Assembly (NCBI RefSeq): GCF_004217145.1
Contig: NZ_SHKR01000019.1
Coordinates: forward strand, 124,001 to 188,000
DNA length: 64,000 nt
Reading direction: 5' to 3'
Source: Kribbella rubisoli
Lineage (GTDB): Bacteria > Actinomycetota > Actinomycetes > Propionibacteriales > Kribbellaceae
The notes under the pieces are model-generated. The model worked only from the letters and a program-made list of their open reading frames with translations, was not told where the DNA came from and ran no database searches. Below are positions 36,966-45,649 of the stretch, piece by piece. Both the position numbers and the translations under genes were made by a program. How positions within the stretch are numbered: the stretch's first letter is position 1; each line of letters opens with the position of its first letter.

Positions 36966-37820
36966 CTACTTGGTCGGGCTGGGCGCCGGGCGAGCGTAAC
37001 GAGGCTCCTCCGGCGCGTGCAAGGCGGCGATCGGGACCGTCGGCAGCTCGTTCACCTCCGCCGTTCCGCCCACCTGCGGACCGGTCACCTCGCTGACCAG
37101 GCCGCCGGGGAAGTTGGCCGCCTCGGCCAGGTTGTGCGACTCGCCGATCGCCTCGATCACGTACGGCGAGTTGACCTTCTGACCGTCGATCAGGATCCCC
37201 GGCGGATCGTCCACGAAGTCGGTGCTCGCGACCACCCGGACCAACCCGTTGATCTGGATCGCCTCGGCACCGGCGTCGCGCAACTCCTCGATCGCGTCCA
37301 GCAGGTTGCTCGAGGTCATCTTGCCCTGCGGGTCGTTCAGCGTGATCCGGACACCGGGACCTGTCGCGGGCAGCGTACCGGCCAGGATGCCGAGGGTGCG
37401 GACCTGGGCCTCGGCCTGCTCGCGCGCCGTCTGTGCCTTGTCCGCGCTCGAGGACAGCGAGTTCTTCCGCTCCTCGAGGTCGGCGATCTCGCTCTCGAGC
37501 CGGCGGGTGTTCTGGCCGAGGCCGTCCAGGATCGCGATCAGGTCCTCGCGGCGGGCGTTCTGGTAGCCGTCGTCGGCCCGGTTCACCCGGACCTGGACCA
37601 CGGCCACACAGGCGACCAGCGCCAGCACGACGGCCACGATCGCCTGGCCGCGGGACGGCTTGAACCCGGCCTTGAGCCGCCGCAGCGCCAGGTTGGGCGT
37701 CTTCGGCTTGGGCATCGGGGTCGGCATCACCGGCTGCGGCGATTCGGCCGCGGGCTCGGGCTTGGGCTCGGGCTTCGCCGCTTGCTCAGGCTTGGGCTTG
37801 TCGGGTTTGTCGTCGGTCAT
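36966..37820 (-). CDS. DUF881 family protein (Rv1825-like)
   Basis: 284 residues from ATG 37820. A Lys/Pro-rich cytoplasmic N-terminus (KPEQAAKPEPKPEPAAESPQ) leads to one membrane helix (AIVAVVLALVACVAVVQVRV) and a coiled-coil (LESEIADLEERKNSLSSSAD). The extracytoplasmic DUF881 domain follows, with PATGPGVRITLNDP and LVRVVASTDFVDDPPGILID. A second DUF881 gene lies two genes upstream, flanking sbp, exactly as in M. tuberculosis Rv1823-Rv1825. Function unknown; association with the cell envelope or division is likely. Confidence 0.92.
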   Translation of the reverse strand: MTDDKPDKPKPEQAAKPEPKPEPAAESPQPVMPTPMPKPKTPNLALRRLKAGFKPSRGQAIVAVVLALVACVAVVQVRVNRADDGYQNARREDLIAILDGLGQNTRRLESEIADLEERKNSLSSSADKAQTAREQAEAQVRTLGILAGTLPATGPGVRITLNDPQGKMTSSNLLDAIEELRDAGAEAIQINGLVRVVASTDFVDDPPGILIDGQKVNSPYVIEAIGESHNLAEAANFPGGLVSEVTGPQVGGTAEVNELPTVPIAALHAPEEPRYARPAPSPTK

Positions 37821-37821
37821 C

Positions 37822-38154
37822 TCAGGCCCGGAAGATGTGGCGCCGGATGGCGGCCATATTGGTGAAGATCCGGATGCCGAGCACGACCACCACGCCGGTG
37901 GACAGCTGCGAACCGACGCCGAGCTGGTCACCCAGGTAGACGATCAGGGCCGCGATCAGCACGTTCGAGACGAACGACACGACGAACACCTTGTCGTCGA
38001 AGATCCCGTCCAGGAACGCCCGGAGCGCGCCGAACACCGCGTCGAGCGCGGCCACGACCGCGATCGGCAGGTAGGGCTGGGCCCAGTCCGGCACATCGGG
38101 CGCGACCAGCAGACCGATCACGACACCGATCACCAGTCCGAGTACGGCGATCAT
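37822..38154 (-). CDS. sbp: Small basic protein (Sbp, DUF1290)
   Basis: 110 residues, three predicted membrane helices (MIAVLGLVIGVVIGLLVAPD, YLPIAVVAALDAVFGALRAF, FVSNVLIAALIVYLGDQLGV) and a basic C-terminus (IRIFTNMAAIRRHIFRA). The ATG overlaps the stop of the upstream DUF881 gene (ATGA), and one base separates its stop from the next gene. In Bacillus, sbp lies near ftsA/ftsZ; in actinobacteria it is embedded between DUF881 genes as here. Confidence 0.93.
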   Translation of the reverse strand: MIAVLGLVIGVVIGLLVAPDVPDWAQPYLPIAVVAALDAVFGALRAFLDGIFDDKVFVVSFVSNVLIAALIVYLGDQLGVGSQLSTGVVVVLGIRIFTNMAAIRRHIFRA

Positions 38155-38999
38155 CTCGATCCCACTTTCGCGTAGCGCAACGCGATGGTCGCATCGGCCG
38201 GCACCAGCAAGGAGTCCTCCGTCGTGATCGTCATCCGGACATCGAAGTTGCTCACCAGGTACTGGACCCAGCGGCCGCCCGAGCTCTGCGCGAACCGGGC
38301 CGGCATGGTCGCGGTGTCCCCGATCGCGAGCACCGTGTAGGGCGGGGTCAGCGAGCTGTAGTCGACCGTGATCGCACTGCCCGCGCCGCGGATGGCGGTC
38401 AGCGAGGTGATCCGGTGACCGTTCACCGAGACCGCCTCCGCGCCGGACGTCCACAGGCCGTTGACCAGCTGCTGCAGATCGACGTCGAGCAGCCGGCCCT
38501 CTTTGGAGTCGGCGTTCTTCGCATCGTCGATGACCGCCTTGAGCCCCGGGCCGGTGACCGAGATCGCCCCGGTCTGCAGCTCCAGGTCGTCGAGCTTCTG
38601 CTGCAGCGCCGCGCCGGTGCTGTCGTTGCTCAGTCCGCTCGCCTGCAGCCGGCGTACTTCGTCGGCGAGATCGGACTGGTGGTTGCGCAGACCAGTCAGC
38701 CGGCTGTCGGCCTGGTTGATCCGGTCGATCAGCTCGTTGCGTTGCTTCTCGGCCTCCGGCGCGCTGCGGTAGTTCTGCGAGGCGGCGATCGCGAGCAGGA
38801 AGCCGAGCACGAGCGTGGCCGCTACGAGCATGATCCGGTGCCGGGAGCGGAGCGCCTTGGCGCCGTCCTTCGGGCGGGTCCGGGCGGCGACGGCGTACCC
38901 CTCGTCGATGGGGTGCGCCATCAGGTTGTTCAGCAGCGACATCGACGCGTCGACGCGCCGAGGCTGCTGCGCCGGTTTCTGGGGGGCTTGCTGTGTCAC
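38151..38999 (-). CDS. DUF881 family protein (Rv1823-like)
   Basis: 282 residues from GTG 38999. The cytoplasmic N-terminus (VDASMSLLNNLMAHPIDEGY) contains the MSLL-N-L-M motif common to this subgroup. One membrane helix (HRIMLVAATLVLGFLLAIAA) and a coiled-coil are followed by the DUF881 domain (ISVTGPGLKAVIDDAKNADS, AEAVSVNGHRITSLTAIRGA). It starts just after pgsA and overlaps sbp. Confidence 0.92.
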   Translation of the reverse strand: MTQQAPQKPAQQPRRVDASMSLLNNLMAHPIDEGYAVAARTRPKDGAKALRSRHRIMLVAATLVLGFLLAIAASQNYRSAPEAEKQRNELIDRINQADSRLTGLRNHQSDLADEVRRLQASGLSNDSTGAALQQKLDDLELQTGAISVTGPGLKAVIDDAKNADSKEGRLLDVDLQQLVNGLWTSGAEAVSVNGHRITSLTAIRGAGSAITVDYSSLTPPYTVLAIGDTATMPARFAQSSGGRWVQYLVSNFDVRMTITTEDSLLVPADATIALRYAKVGSR

Positions 39000-39003
39000 C
39001 GCT

Positions 39004-39600
39004 CTACCCGGCCGCGTCCTTGATCGGCTTCACCGTCTGGACGAGGTGCCGCAGCTGGGCGAAGTACAGCGCGCCGGCCCAGTAGTACAGACCGGTCCCC
39101 CAGATCGCGAACGCCCAGCCGAACACGCGGGCGAGCAGGTTGAGGGTGGAGTCGCCGTCGCCGAGCAGGAGCAGCGGGAACGCGTACAGCAGGCAGAACG
39201 TGGCGGACTTGCCGAGGAAGTGCACCGGCAGCGCGTTGAAGCCGCGGCGGTGCAGGGCCGGCAGGGTCAGCGTCAGCAGCAGGTCCCGCAGCGGCAGCGC
39301 GATCGCCAGCCACCACGGGATGATGTCGCGCAACGCCAGGCCCACGACGGTCGCGAAGATGTACAGCCGGTCGGCGACCGGGTCGAGCATCTGGCCCAGG
39401 CGGCTGGTCTGGTTCATCCGGCGGGCGATCTGGCCGTCGGCCCAGTCGGTGAACCCGGAGATCGCCAGCACCAGCAGCGCCCAGCCGTCCTCCTTCGGGC
39501 CGAGCACCAGCCACAGGAACAGCGGCACCCCCAGCAACCTGAGGAAGCTGAGCGCGTTCGGGATCGTCAAAACCCGGTCGGACACTTCCAAGTCCGGCAC
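39004..39600 (-). CDS. pgsA: CDP-alcohol phosphatidyltransferase (PgsA-like)
   Basis: 198 residues from GTG 39600 with GAGGGAGGGG upstream. Integral-membrane enzyme that makes phosphatidylglycerol phosphate or a related phospholipid. The signature D-x2-D-G-x2-A-R-x8-G-x3-D-x3-D is complete in DWADGQIARRM through LGQMLDPVADR (about residues 51-77). Five to six hydrophobic helices. Same location as mycobacterial pgsA2 (Rv1822), so the exact alcohol substrate is not certain. Confidence 0.92.
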   Translation of the reverse strand: MPDLEVSDRVLTIPNALSFLRLLGVPLFLWLVLGPKEDGWALLVLAISGFTDWADGQIARRMNQTSRLGQMLDPVADRLYIFATVVGLALRDIIPWWLAIALPLRDLLLTLTLPALHRRGFNALPVHFLGKSATFCLLYAFPLLLLGDGDSTLNLLARVFGWAFAIWGTGLYYWAGALYFAQLRHLVQTVKPIKDAAG

Positions 39601-39798
39601 GCGACCCCTCCCTCTCTCACCCTGATACCCGTCGTAACTCTACTGGGGCACCCCGACAGGTTTACGTCCGGCCATGCCGGGGCATGCCCCGACTTTCCCC
39701 TGATACCAGAACGCGCCTGCCCGGCTGCCGCTATGGATGGTGCGAACCGGTGACCCGATCGATACCCGAGAGTGATCCTTGGAACGGGAGGGCTGATC

Positions 39799-40167
39799 AT
39801 GAAGTTCTTGGTGCTGATCTACGGGAACCCGGAGTCGCGGGCGGTGTGGGATTCGCTGTCCGACGAGCAGAAGCAGGAAGGCATGGCGGGGTACGCCGGC
39901 CTGCACGAGGCGCTCGCGGCCCGCGGGGAGCTGGTCGCGTCGGAGTCGCTGGACGACCCTCGGCTGACCAAGCAGGTGCTGGTCCGCGACGGGAAGCCGA
40001 TGACGACGGACGGGCCGTTCGCCGAGGTGAAGGAGCAGCTGGCCGGCTTCTACCTGCTCGACTGCGACTCGATGGACCGTGCGGTGGAGATCGTCGCCCA
40101 GATCCCGGAGGCTCCGTTCAGTGTCGTGGAGGTTCGACCGGTCCGTGATCTCGGCGCGTTCATGTGA
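39799..40167 (+). CDS. YCII/DGPF-domain protein, partner of ECF42 sigma factor
   Basis: 122 residues from ATG 39799 with GGGAGG eight bases upstream. It begins MKFLVLIYGNPESRAVWDSL and carries the diagnostic DGPFAEVKEQLAGFYLLDCD motif followed by AVEIVAQIPEAPFSVVEVRP. DGPF (YCII-related) proteins are the conserved genetic partners of ECF42 sigma factors. The stop overlaps the sigma gene start (GTGA). The 198-bp region before it is shared with divergent pgsA. Confidence 0.93.
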   Translation: MKFLVLIYGNPESRAVWDSLSDEQKQEGMAGYAGLHEALAARGELVASESLDDPRLTKQVLVRDGKPMTTDGPFAEVKEQLAGFYLLDCDSMDRAVEIVAQIPEAPFSVVEVRPVRDLGAFM

Positions 40168-41360
40168 TCGGGGAGCTGCTGCGGGAGCAGGCGCCGCAGG
40201 TGCTGGCCGCGCTGGTCCGGCGGTACGGCGACTTCGACGCGTGCGAGGACGCCGTACAGGAGGCTCTGCTGGCGGCGTCGCTGCAGTGGCCGGGTGAGGG
40301 CGTTCCGGCGAATCCGCGCGGCTGGCTGATCACGGTCGCGTCGCGGCGGCGGATCGAAGTACTGCGGAACGAGGCGGCCCGCACGCGGCGGGAGGAAGCC
40401 GTCGCTGTCGCGCCGGACCCGGAGCCCGCGTCGTCGGTGGACGACTCGCTGACGCTGCTGATGCTGTGCTGCCATCCGGCGCTGACGTCGCAGTCGCAGG
40501 TCGCGCTCACGCTGCGCGCGGTCGGCGGGCTGACCACCGGCGAGATCGCCCGGGCATTTCTGGTGCCGGAGGCAACGATCGGGCAGCGGATCAGCCGCGC
40601 GAAGGCGAAGCTCCAGGGCGCGCGGTTCGCGATGCCGCCGGCGTCGGAGCAGCCCGAGCGGCTGGCCGCCGTACTGCATGTGCTGTATCTGATCTTCAAC
40701 GAGGGCTACACGGCGTCATCCGGTACGTCGCTGCACCGGGTCGAGCTGAGCACGGAGGCGATCCGGCTGACGCGGCAGTTGCGGGCACAGCTGCCGGCCG
40801 AGGGCGAGGTGGCCGGGCTGCTCGCGTTGATGCTGCTGACGGATGCGCGTCGGCCCGCGCGTACGACGGCGGACGGGGCGCTGGTGCCGTTGCCCGAACA
40901 GGACCGGACGTTGTGGGATGGTGCGGCGGTTGCCGAAGGCACCGAGTTGATCACGTCGACGCTGCAATCGGCGCCCGTCGGGCTCTACCAGCTGCAGGCG
41001 GCGATCGCCGCGGTCCACGACTCGGCGGCGCGGGCCGAGGACACGGACTGGCGCGAGATCCTGATGCTGTACGAACTTCTCGAATCGACCGCGCCAGGGC
41101 CGATGGTGACTCTGAACCGGATCGTCGCGGTCGCGATGGTGCACGGCCCGGCGGCCGGGCTGGCGTTGCTCGACGACGTGGACGGTGCATTGCAGGGTCA
41201 CCATCGGTTGGCTGCGGTGCGCGCTCATCTGCTGGAACTGTCCGGCGATGCGGTTGCGGCCCAACAGGCTTATGAGCTTGCCGCGCGGCTCACGCAGAGT
41301 CTTCCCGAACAGCGCTACCTGCAGGCGCGCGCCGCTAAGCTCTCGGCCGACCCCAGCTGA
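40164..41360 (+). CDS. ECF42-group RNA polymerase sigma factor with C-terminal extension
   Basis: 398 residues. Sigma region 2 lies near residues 10-75 (DFDACEDAVQEALLAASLQW, PRGWLITVASRRRIEVLRNE) and region 4 near 95-155 (LTLLMLCCHPALTSQSQVAL, TTGEIARAFLVPEATIGQRI, SRAKAKL). The remaining 230 residues form the TPR-like C-terminal domain of ECF42 factors (LYLIFNEGYTASSG, ILMLYELLESTAPGPMVTLN), which takes the place of an anti-sigma. Coupled to the DGPF gene. Its 3' end overlaps the convergent methyltransferase by 26 bases. Confidence 0.93.
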   Translation: MIGELLREQAPQVLAALVRRYGDFDACEDAVQEALLAASLQWPGEGVPANPRGWLITVASRRRIEVLRNEAARTRREEAVAVAPDPEPASSVDDSLTLLMLCCHPALTSQSQVALTLRAVGGLTTGEIARAFLVPEATIGQRISRAKAKLQGARFAMPPASEQPERLAAVLHVLYLIFNEGYTASSGTSLHRVELSTEAIRLTRQLRAQLPAEGEVAGLLALMLLTDARRPARTTADGALVPLPEQDRTLWDGAAVAEGTELITSTLQSAPVGLYQLQAAIAAVHDSAARAEDTDWREILMLYELLESTAPGPMVTLNRIVAVAMVHGPAAGLALLDDVDGALQGHHRLAAVRAHLLELSGDAVAAQQAYELAARLTQSLPEQRYLQARAAKLSADPS

Positions 41361-42099
41361 GCTCGGCCTCGATCTTCAGCTCCAGTACGCCGTCCTTCGC
41401 GTACGGCCGGACCGCTTCCTCGACGGTCGCGTCGAAGTCGGCGGCCTCCTCGGGAGTCATCAGATCTCTCGCCAGGCTCGACGTCGAGTGGAACTGCTCC
41501 ACGTAGTCGACGACCTTCTGGTGATAGCTGACGGGCGCCGTCCGTGCCATCCCGTTGAGCTCGAGCAGCCCGCGATCGCGGATCGCCTCGACCACGCTGT
41601 ACTTCGGGTCGTGGTCCTTCTTGCGCGAGTGCCGCTGGATTGCTTCGACGACACCGTCCCACCAGGGCATGTCGACGGGACCGTGCTCGATGACGACGAG
41701 CTGGGCGTTCGGGGTCAGGTGCGGGACGATCCGCGCGAACGTCTCCTCCCACGGCATCCAGTGGATACTCGCGCCGGCGGTCACCACTGCGTACGGGCCT
41801 TCGAGGTCCGCGGTCGCGATCGGGTTGACCTGCCAGGTGATGTTCGGGTGGTCGCCGCCGGGGCGCTGCTTGCCGGCTTCGATCATCGGCGCGGAGAAGT
41901 CGATCGCGTCGACGTGCTCGACCCGCGGCGCGATCGGCCGGGCGATCGCGCCTTCGCCGGCACCGATGTCGAGCACGCGTCGCGGTTCGTCGGTGATCAA
42001 TGCCAGAAGCCGGTCGAACACCTCGTCCGGGTAGGGCGGCCGATGCTGGTAGGCCTCCGCTACTGCTTCCTGCTGGAACGTCGCCGCAAGCTCAGTCAT
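41335..42099 (-). CDS. Class I SAM-dependent methyltransferase
   Basis: 254 residues. Motif I is RRVLDIGAGEGAIARPIAPR, with VDAIDFSAPMIEAGKQRPGG as the acidic loop and YAVVTAGASIHWMPWEETFA as motif II, a pattern common in trans-aconitate and menaquinone-type methyltransferases. The C-terminal half (VDYVEQFHSTSSLARDLMTP) is helical and probably caps the substrate site. Monocistronic; substrate unknown. Confidence 0.87.
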   Translation of the reverse strand: MTELAATFQQEAVAEAYQHRPPYPDEVFDRLLALITDEPRRVLDIGAGEGAIARPIAPRVEHVDAIDFSAPMIEAGKQRPGGDHPNITWQVNPIATADLEGPYAVVTAGASIHWMPWEETFARIVPHLTPNAQLVVIEHGPVDMPWWDGVVEAIQRHSRKKDHDPKYSVVEAIRDRGLLELNGMARTAPVSYHQKVVDYVEQFHSTSSLARDLMTPEEAADFDATVEEAVRPYAKDGVLELKIEAELSWGRPRA

Positions 42100-42153
42100 G
42101 TCTCGGAGCCTAGTCCGGGCGTCGCCTGTCCGACGGCCGATTCTGCTGCCGGC

Positions 42154-42996
42154 CTAGCGCGGAACTCCGGCGTCGTCAGGGTCGTTGTTCGTCAGCCAGG
42201 CACGGAGTTCATGCATGGCCCGGGCGGTGGACCAGCGGGCCAGATCGGGCCACGAGTGCTCGCGGCGGAGGTCCTGGATCAGCCTGGTGCCGACGTAGTA
42301 CCCGATGCGCTGCGGGAACTCGGACTTGCCGCTGAGCGTGAGGAAGCGGCGGATGACGTCGTCGTCCTCGGAGTCGAGGTTGCCGAGGATCGCGGCGCGG
42401 GCGGCCGCTTCCTGGCGTTGGCAGTCGGCGAGCCAGTCGTCGTACCCGGGTCCGAACCAGAGGTGCTCGGCGAGCGTGTACTGCGGGAACAGCTCGGCCG
42501 TGAGCGCGGTCGCGAAACCTTCGCTGTAGATGTCCTCGCCGAGCGGACCCTCGTCCGGCCAGGGCTGTTCGGGAAGCGGCGCCTGCAGCGCGTGCGCGAT
42601 CTCGTGGGCGCCGAGGATCTCGGCGCCGCGTTCGTCGGGGATCAGCTCGACCGCGAGGTACAACGTGCCGCCGGCGACCCAGCCGTTCGAGGTCGCGAGC
42701 CCGACCATCGCGACCCCGTCGATGTCGATGTGGCCGGCGTCGAGGAGCGGTACGACGCGATCGGCGGCCTGCTCGATCCACCGGGTGGCGTGCGGCGCGT
42801 TGGCCCGGATCCGGTCGGCGAACTGTTCGTACGCCGCGAACGTCTTCTCCCGTTGCGCTTCCTGCAGCGTCCGGCCGGACCTGGTCAGATCGTTGAGGAC
42901 GTCAGGGTGCTTCTCGATGTACTCGTCCCAGGGCCGGTCCGCACTCGCCCAGAAGTCGATGAACGCGGGCACCAGATCCCGCACTGTCACGCTCAT
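42154..42996 (-). CDS. Putative zinc-dependent metalloprotease-like protein (HExxH, DUF2268-like)
   Basis: 280 residues, no signal peptide. The metal motif is ILGAHEIAHALQAPLP (near residue 131), with a downstream EGFATALTAELFPQYTLAEH where the Glu could be the third ligand, as in DUF2268/gluzincin-like proteins. The N-terminal half is helical. The ATG overlaps the stop of the VOC gene (ATGA), so the two are cotranscribed. Substrate unknown. Confidence 0.8.
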   Translation of the reverse strand: MSVTVRDLVPAFIDFWASADRPWDEYIEKHPDVLNDLTRSGRTLQEAQREKTFAAYEQFADRIRANAPHATRWIEQAADRVVPLLDAGHIDIDGVAMVGLATSNGWVAGGTLYLAVELIPDERGAEILGAHEIAHALQAPLPEQPWPDEGPLGEDIYSEGFATALTAELFPQYTLAEHLWFGPGYDDWLADCQRQEAAARAAILGNLDSEDDDVIRRFLTLSGKSEFPQRIGYYVGTRLIQDLRREHSWPDLARWSTARAMHELRAWLTNNDPDDAGVPR

Positions 42997-43379
42997 TCAT
43001 TCCCCCAGACGGTCGCCTGCTGCTCGAAGTACTTCGGATCGCTGTGCATTGGGATGACGCAGAACAGATGGCCGCCGGGGGCTTTGAGGGTGTGGCAGCC
43101 CTGCCAGTCGGCGATCTCCACCGCGCCGAGGGCGGTCAGTCGCGCGACCTCGGCGGGGACATCATCGGTCTCGATGTCGAGGTGGTACCGCGGGTCGTCG
43201 TCGACCGACTGGATCGCGGCAACGTACCCCGGGATCGCGTCGTGCAGACTGGTGAACTGCGGCTCGCCCTCCGGCGACGACGTCCGTACCCCGAGCGCCT
43301 CGGACCAGAACGTCGTGGCGGCGTCGATCTCGTCGCGTCGTACGTCGATGAGAAAGGTGGAGACTCGGCTGCGATGCAT
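42993..43379 (-). CDS. VOC-superfamily (glyoxalase/bleomycin-resistance-like) protein
   Basis: 128 residues. The paired beta-alpha-beta-beta-beta modules of the VOC fold are visible: VSTFLIDVRRDEIDAATTFW, then YHLDIETDDVPAEVARLTAL and HTLKAPGGHLFCVIPM. It could bind a metal or a hydrophobic ligand; there is no basis for a particular enzyme. Promoter shared with the divergent GNAT gene in a 56-bp gap. Confidence 0.85.
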   Translation of the reverse strand: MHRSRVSTFLIDVRRDEIDAATTFWSEALGVRTSSPEGEPQFTSLHDAIPGYVAAIQSVDDDPRYHLDIETDDVPAEVARLTALGAVEIADWQGCHTLKAPGGHLFCVIPMHSDPKYFEQQATVWGNE

Positions 43380-43435
43380 GCGGTCAATTTAGTTCCGGAA
43401 GCGGGTCGTCCGGAACCGGCGTTAATCTGCTGGGC

Positions 43436-44044
43436 ATGGTGATCGATGAGTCGCAGCTGACCGTCGTACCGGCGAACGAAGTGCCGTGGGAAGACCTGCA
43501 AACGATCTTCGGTACGACGGACGCCGGGCAGTGCCAGTGCCAACGGTTCAAGATCCGCGGGTGGATCTGGCGGGACTCGACACTGGACGAGCGGATGACG
43601 CGGCTCCAGGACCAGACCGCGTGCGGCGTACCGGACGCGACGTCGACGACCGGACTGGTCGCGTACGTCGACGGCGAGCCGGCCGGCTGGGTCGCTGTCG
43701 AGCCGCGCACGGCGTACCCGAAGCTGCGGACGTCGCGGGTGCTGTGGGCGGACCGCTCCGAGGACAAGGACGACGAGAGCGTCTGGGCGGTCACGTGCCT
43801 AACGGTCCGCAAAGGCTTCCGCGGCCGCGGCCTCACCTACCACCTGGCCCGCGCGACGATCCCGTACGCCCGCAGCCGCGGCGCCCGCGCGCTGGAGGCC
43901 TACCCGATGTTCACCCAACCCGGCAAAACCATCACCTGGGGCGAACTCCACGTAGGCCCCCACCAAGCCTTCGAGGAAGCCGGCTTCAAACAACTCACCC
44001 ACCCCACCCTCCGCCGCACCGTGATGCGCATCGACTTCACGTGA
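43436..44044 (+). CDS. GNAT-family N-acetyltransferase
   Basis: 202 residues from ATG 43436. The CoA-binding core reads WAVTCLTVRKGFRGRGLTYH followed by LARATIPYARSRGARALEAY (R-x-x-G-x-G/L pattern). The N-terminal part contains GQCQCQRFKIRGWIW, a Cys-rich segment typical of a subgroup of small actinobacterial GNATs. Monocistronic and directly abutting the convergent imuB stop. Confidence 0.87.
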   Translation: MVIDESQLTVVPANEVPWEDLQTIFGTTDAGQCQCQRFKIRGWIWRDSTLDERMTRLQDQTACGVPDATSTTGLVAYVDGEPAGWVAVEPRTAYPKLRTSRVLWADRSEDKDDESVWAVTCLTVRKGFRGRGLTYHLARATIPYARSRGARALEAYPMFTQPGKTITWGELHVGPHQAFEEAGFKQLTHPTLRRTVMRIDFT

Positions 44045-45649
44045 TCAGTCGTAGGTGGCTTGGGCCTGCCAGGTTGTTTGGTGGAGGGTGAAGAGCCAGG
44101 CGCGGGTGTCGGCGGTCTGGAACTGGAAGCGGGCCTGGCGGGACTCGGTGGCGGGGTCCCACCAGCGTTCGGTGCTGAGCCAGGGGCCGGCCCAGGCCGT
44201 GATCGGGTGGAGTTTGTTGCTGTCGGCAACTTGAACGCCGGAGCCGCCGGAGGACAGCAAGGAGAACGCGGTCGGTACGCCGGACAGCTCGCCGCGGGCG
44301 CTGACCGAGACCTGGGCGCCGTCCGCTGCGAACACCTTCGCGGGGATCGGCTCCGGGAAGATCGTGGTCGGCGCCGGCGTCGGCCAGCGCTGGGCCCCGG
44401 TGATCGCCCCGGGCCACGGCTGGTCCGGCGGCCGTGCCGGCACGGGCGGATCGCCCCACGGGATCAGCGTCTGCCGGTCCGCGAACCCTCGCCCGCCGCC
44501 GATCACCACCGACACGACCGCGCCGTGACCGAGCATGCTCTGCACCCGCGACAACGCCCGGTGGATCCGCTCGTCCGGCCCGCCACCCCACAACCCGTCG
44601 ACATGCGCGCCGACCGGATCCGCCTGATCCGGGATCAACCGGATCCGCACGACCGGCGACGTCAGCTCACTGGTCGCCGTCCCGCTCCCCTGCAACTGCC
44701 AACGCACGCGGTCCACCACGTCCGCCGCGGTGAACCAGCGTGGATGCAGCCACTCCCGCTCGTGGATCCGCCCGGACTCGGTGCCGACCTCGACCCGCAG
44801 CGTCGTACACACCAGGCCGAGCTCGGTCAGCCGGACGATCAGCTCGTCGGCGATCGCGCGGACCGCGAACGCGACCTGGTCGACCCGGTCGACGGACGGC
44901 TCGAAGTCGAGCGCCCGGGTCAGCTCCGGCGGGACCTCCCGGCCGGTCACCGGGCGATCGTCGGATCCGCTCGCCAGCCGATGGGCGAAGGCGCCATTGG
45001 GACCGAACCGGGTCAGCACCTCCGTCCCGGACAGTTGGGCGAACGCGCCCAGCGACCGCAACCCCAGCCGGCGCAGCAGATCCGTGAGCTCCGGCTGCTC
45101 GAGCAGATCGACCGACAACGGCGCGAGGAACTCCGGTGATCCGCCCGGCGCCACCACGTGCACCCTGGTCCGCGCGGAGCTCGCCCGGGCCGCCTGCTCC
45201 GCGGCGAACGGACCGTCGGCGATCCCGACCCGGCTGCCCGGCACGTCGAACGTCTCCAGCCGGTCGAGCAGCTTCTCCGCCGCCCGCTCCTCGCTGCCGT
45301 AGAACCGGGCCGGACCGCGTGCCTTCAACGCGCACATGCCCGGGCGGATCGCCTGCACGCCCGGCGTGATCGCCTCCAGGCACGCGATCACCGGGTCGAA
45401 CGCGCGCGCGTCGATCACCGGGTCGTACTTCAGCACGACCAGCTCCGGGCACCGCGACTGCGCGTCCCGGGCCCGCTGCCCGCGTCGCACCCCTTCGGCC
45501 CGCGCGGCCGCCGAGGTGGCGAGCACCTTCCCCTTCTCCAGCACGACGATCGGCTCGTCCGGCGAGCGTCCGGTCGCCACCGCGGCCGCCGTCACCGGCC
45601 AGTCGGGCACCCAGATCACCATCGTGCGGGTGAGTCCGCGGCCGCCCAT
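44045..45649 (-). CDS. imuB: ImuB-like DNA polymerase Y-family protein (SOS mutasome)
   Basis: 534 residues from ATG 45649, overlapping the imuA stop by one base; an ATG nine codons in (MVIWVPDWP) is possible. ImuB bridges ImuA, the beta clamp and DnaE2 during damage-induced mutagenesis. It has the Y-family fold (LLRRLGLRSLGAFAQLSGTE as the HhH region) but lacks the catalytic acids: the segment RPGMCALKARGPARFYGS occupies the S-x-D-E position. This loss is standard for ImuB. DnaE2 is not next to it. Confidence 0.9.
   Translation of the reverse strand: MGGRGLTRTMVIWVPDWPVTAAAVATGRSPDEPIVVLEKGKVLATSAAARAEGVRRGQRARDAQSRCPELVVLKYDPVIDARAFDPVIACLEAITPGVQAIRPGMCALKARGPARFYGSEERAAEKLLDRLETFDVPGSRVGIADGPFAAEQAARASSARTRVHVVAPGGSPEFLAPLSVDLLEQPELTDLLRRLGLRSLGAFAQLSGTEVLTRFGPNGAFAHRLASGSDDRPVTGREVPPELTRALDFEPSVDRVDQVAFAVRAIADELIVRLTELGLVCTTLRVEVGTESGRIHEREWLHPRWFTAADVVDRVRWQLQGSGTATSELTSPVVRIRLIPDQADPVGAHVDGLWGGGPDERIHRALSRVQSMLGHGAVVSVVIGGGRGFADRQTLIPWGDPPVPARPPDQPWPGAITGAQRWPTPAPTTIFPEPIPAKVFAADGAQVSVSARGELSGVPTAFSLLSSGGSGVQVADSNKLHPITAWAGPWLSTERWWDPATESRQARFQFQTADTRAWLFTLHQTTWQAQATYD

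Noticed and set aside
41335..41360. 26-bp overlap of ECF42 and methyltransferase genes as a sign of a misassembly
   Set aside because: Both proteins end normally for their families; short convergent overlaps occur several times in this window (6755, 47730, 61196).
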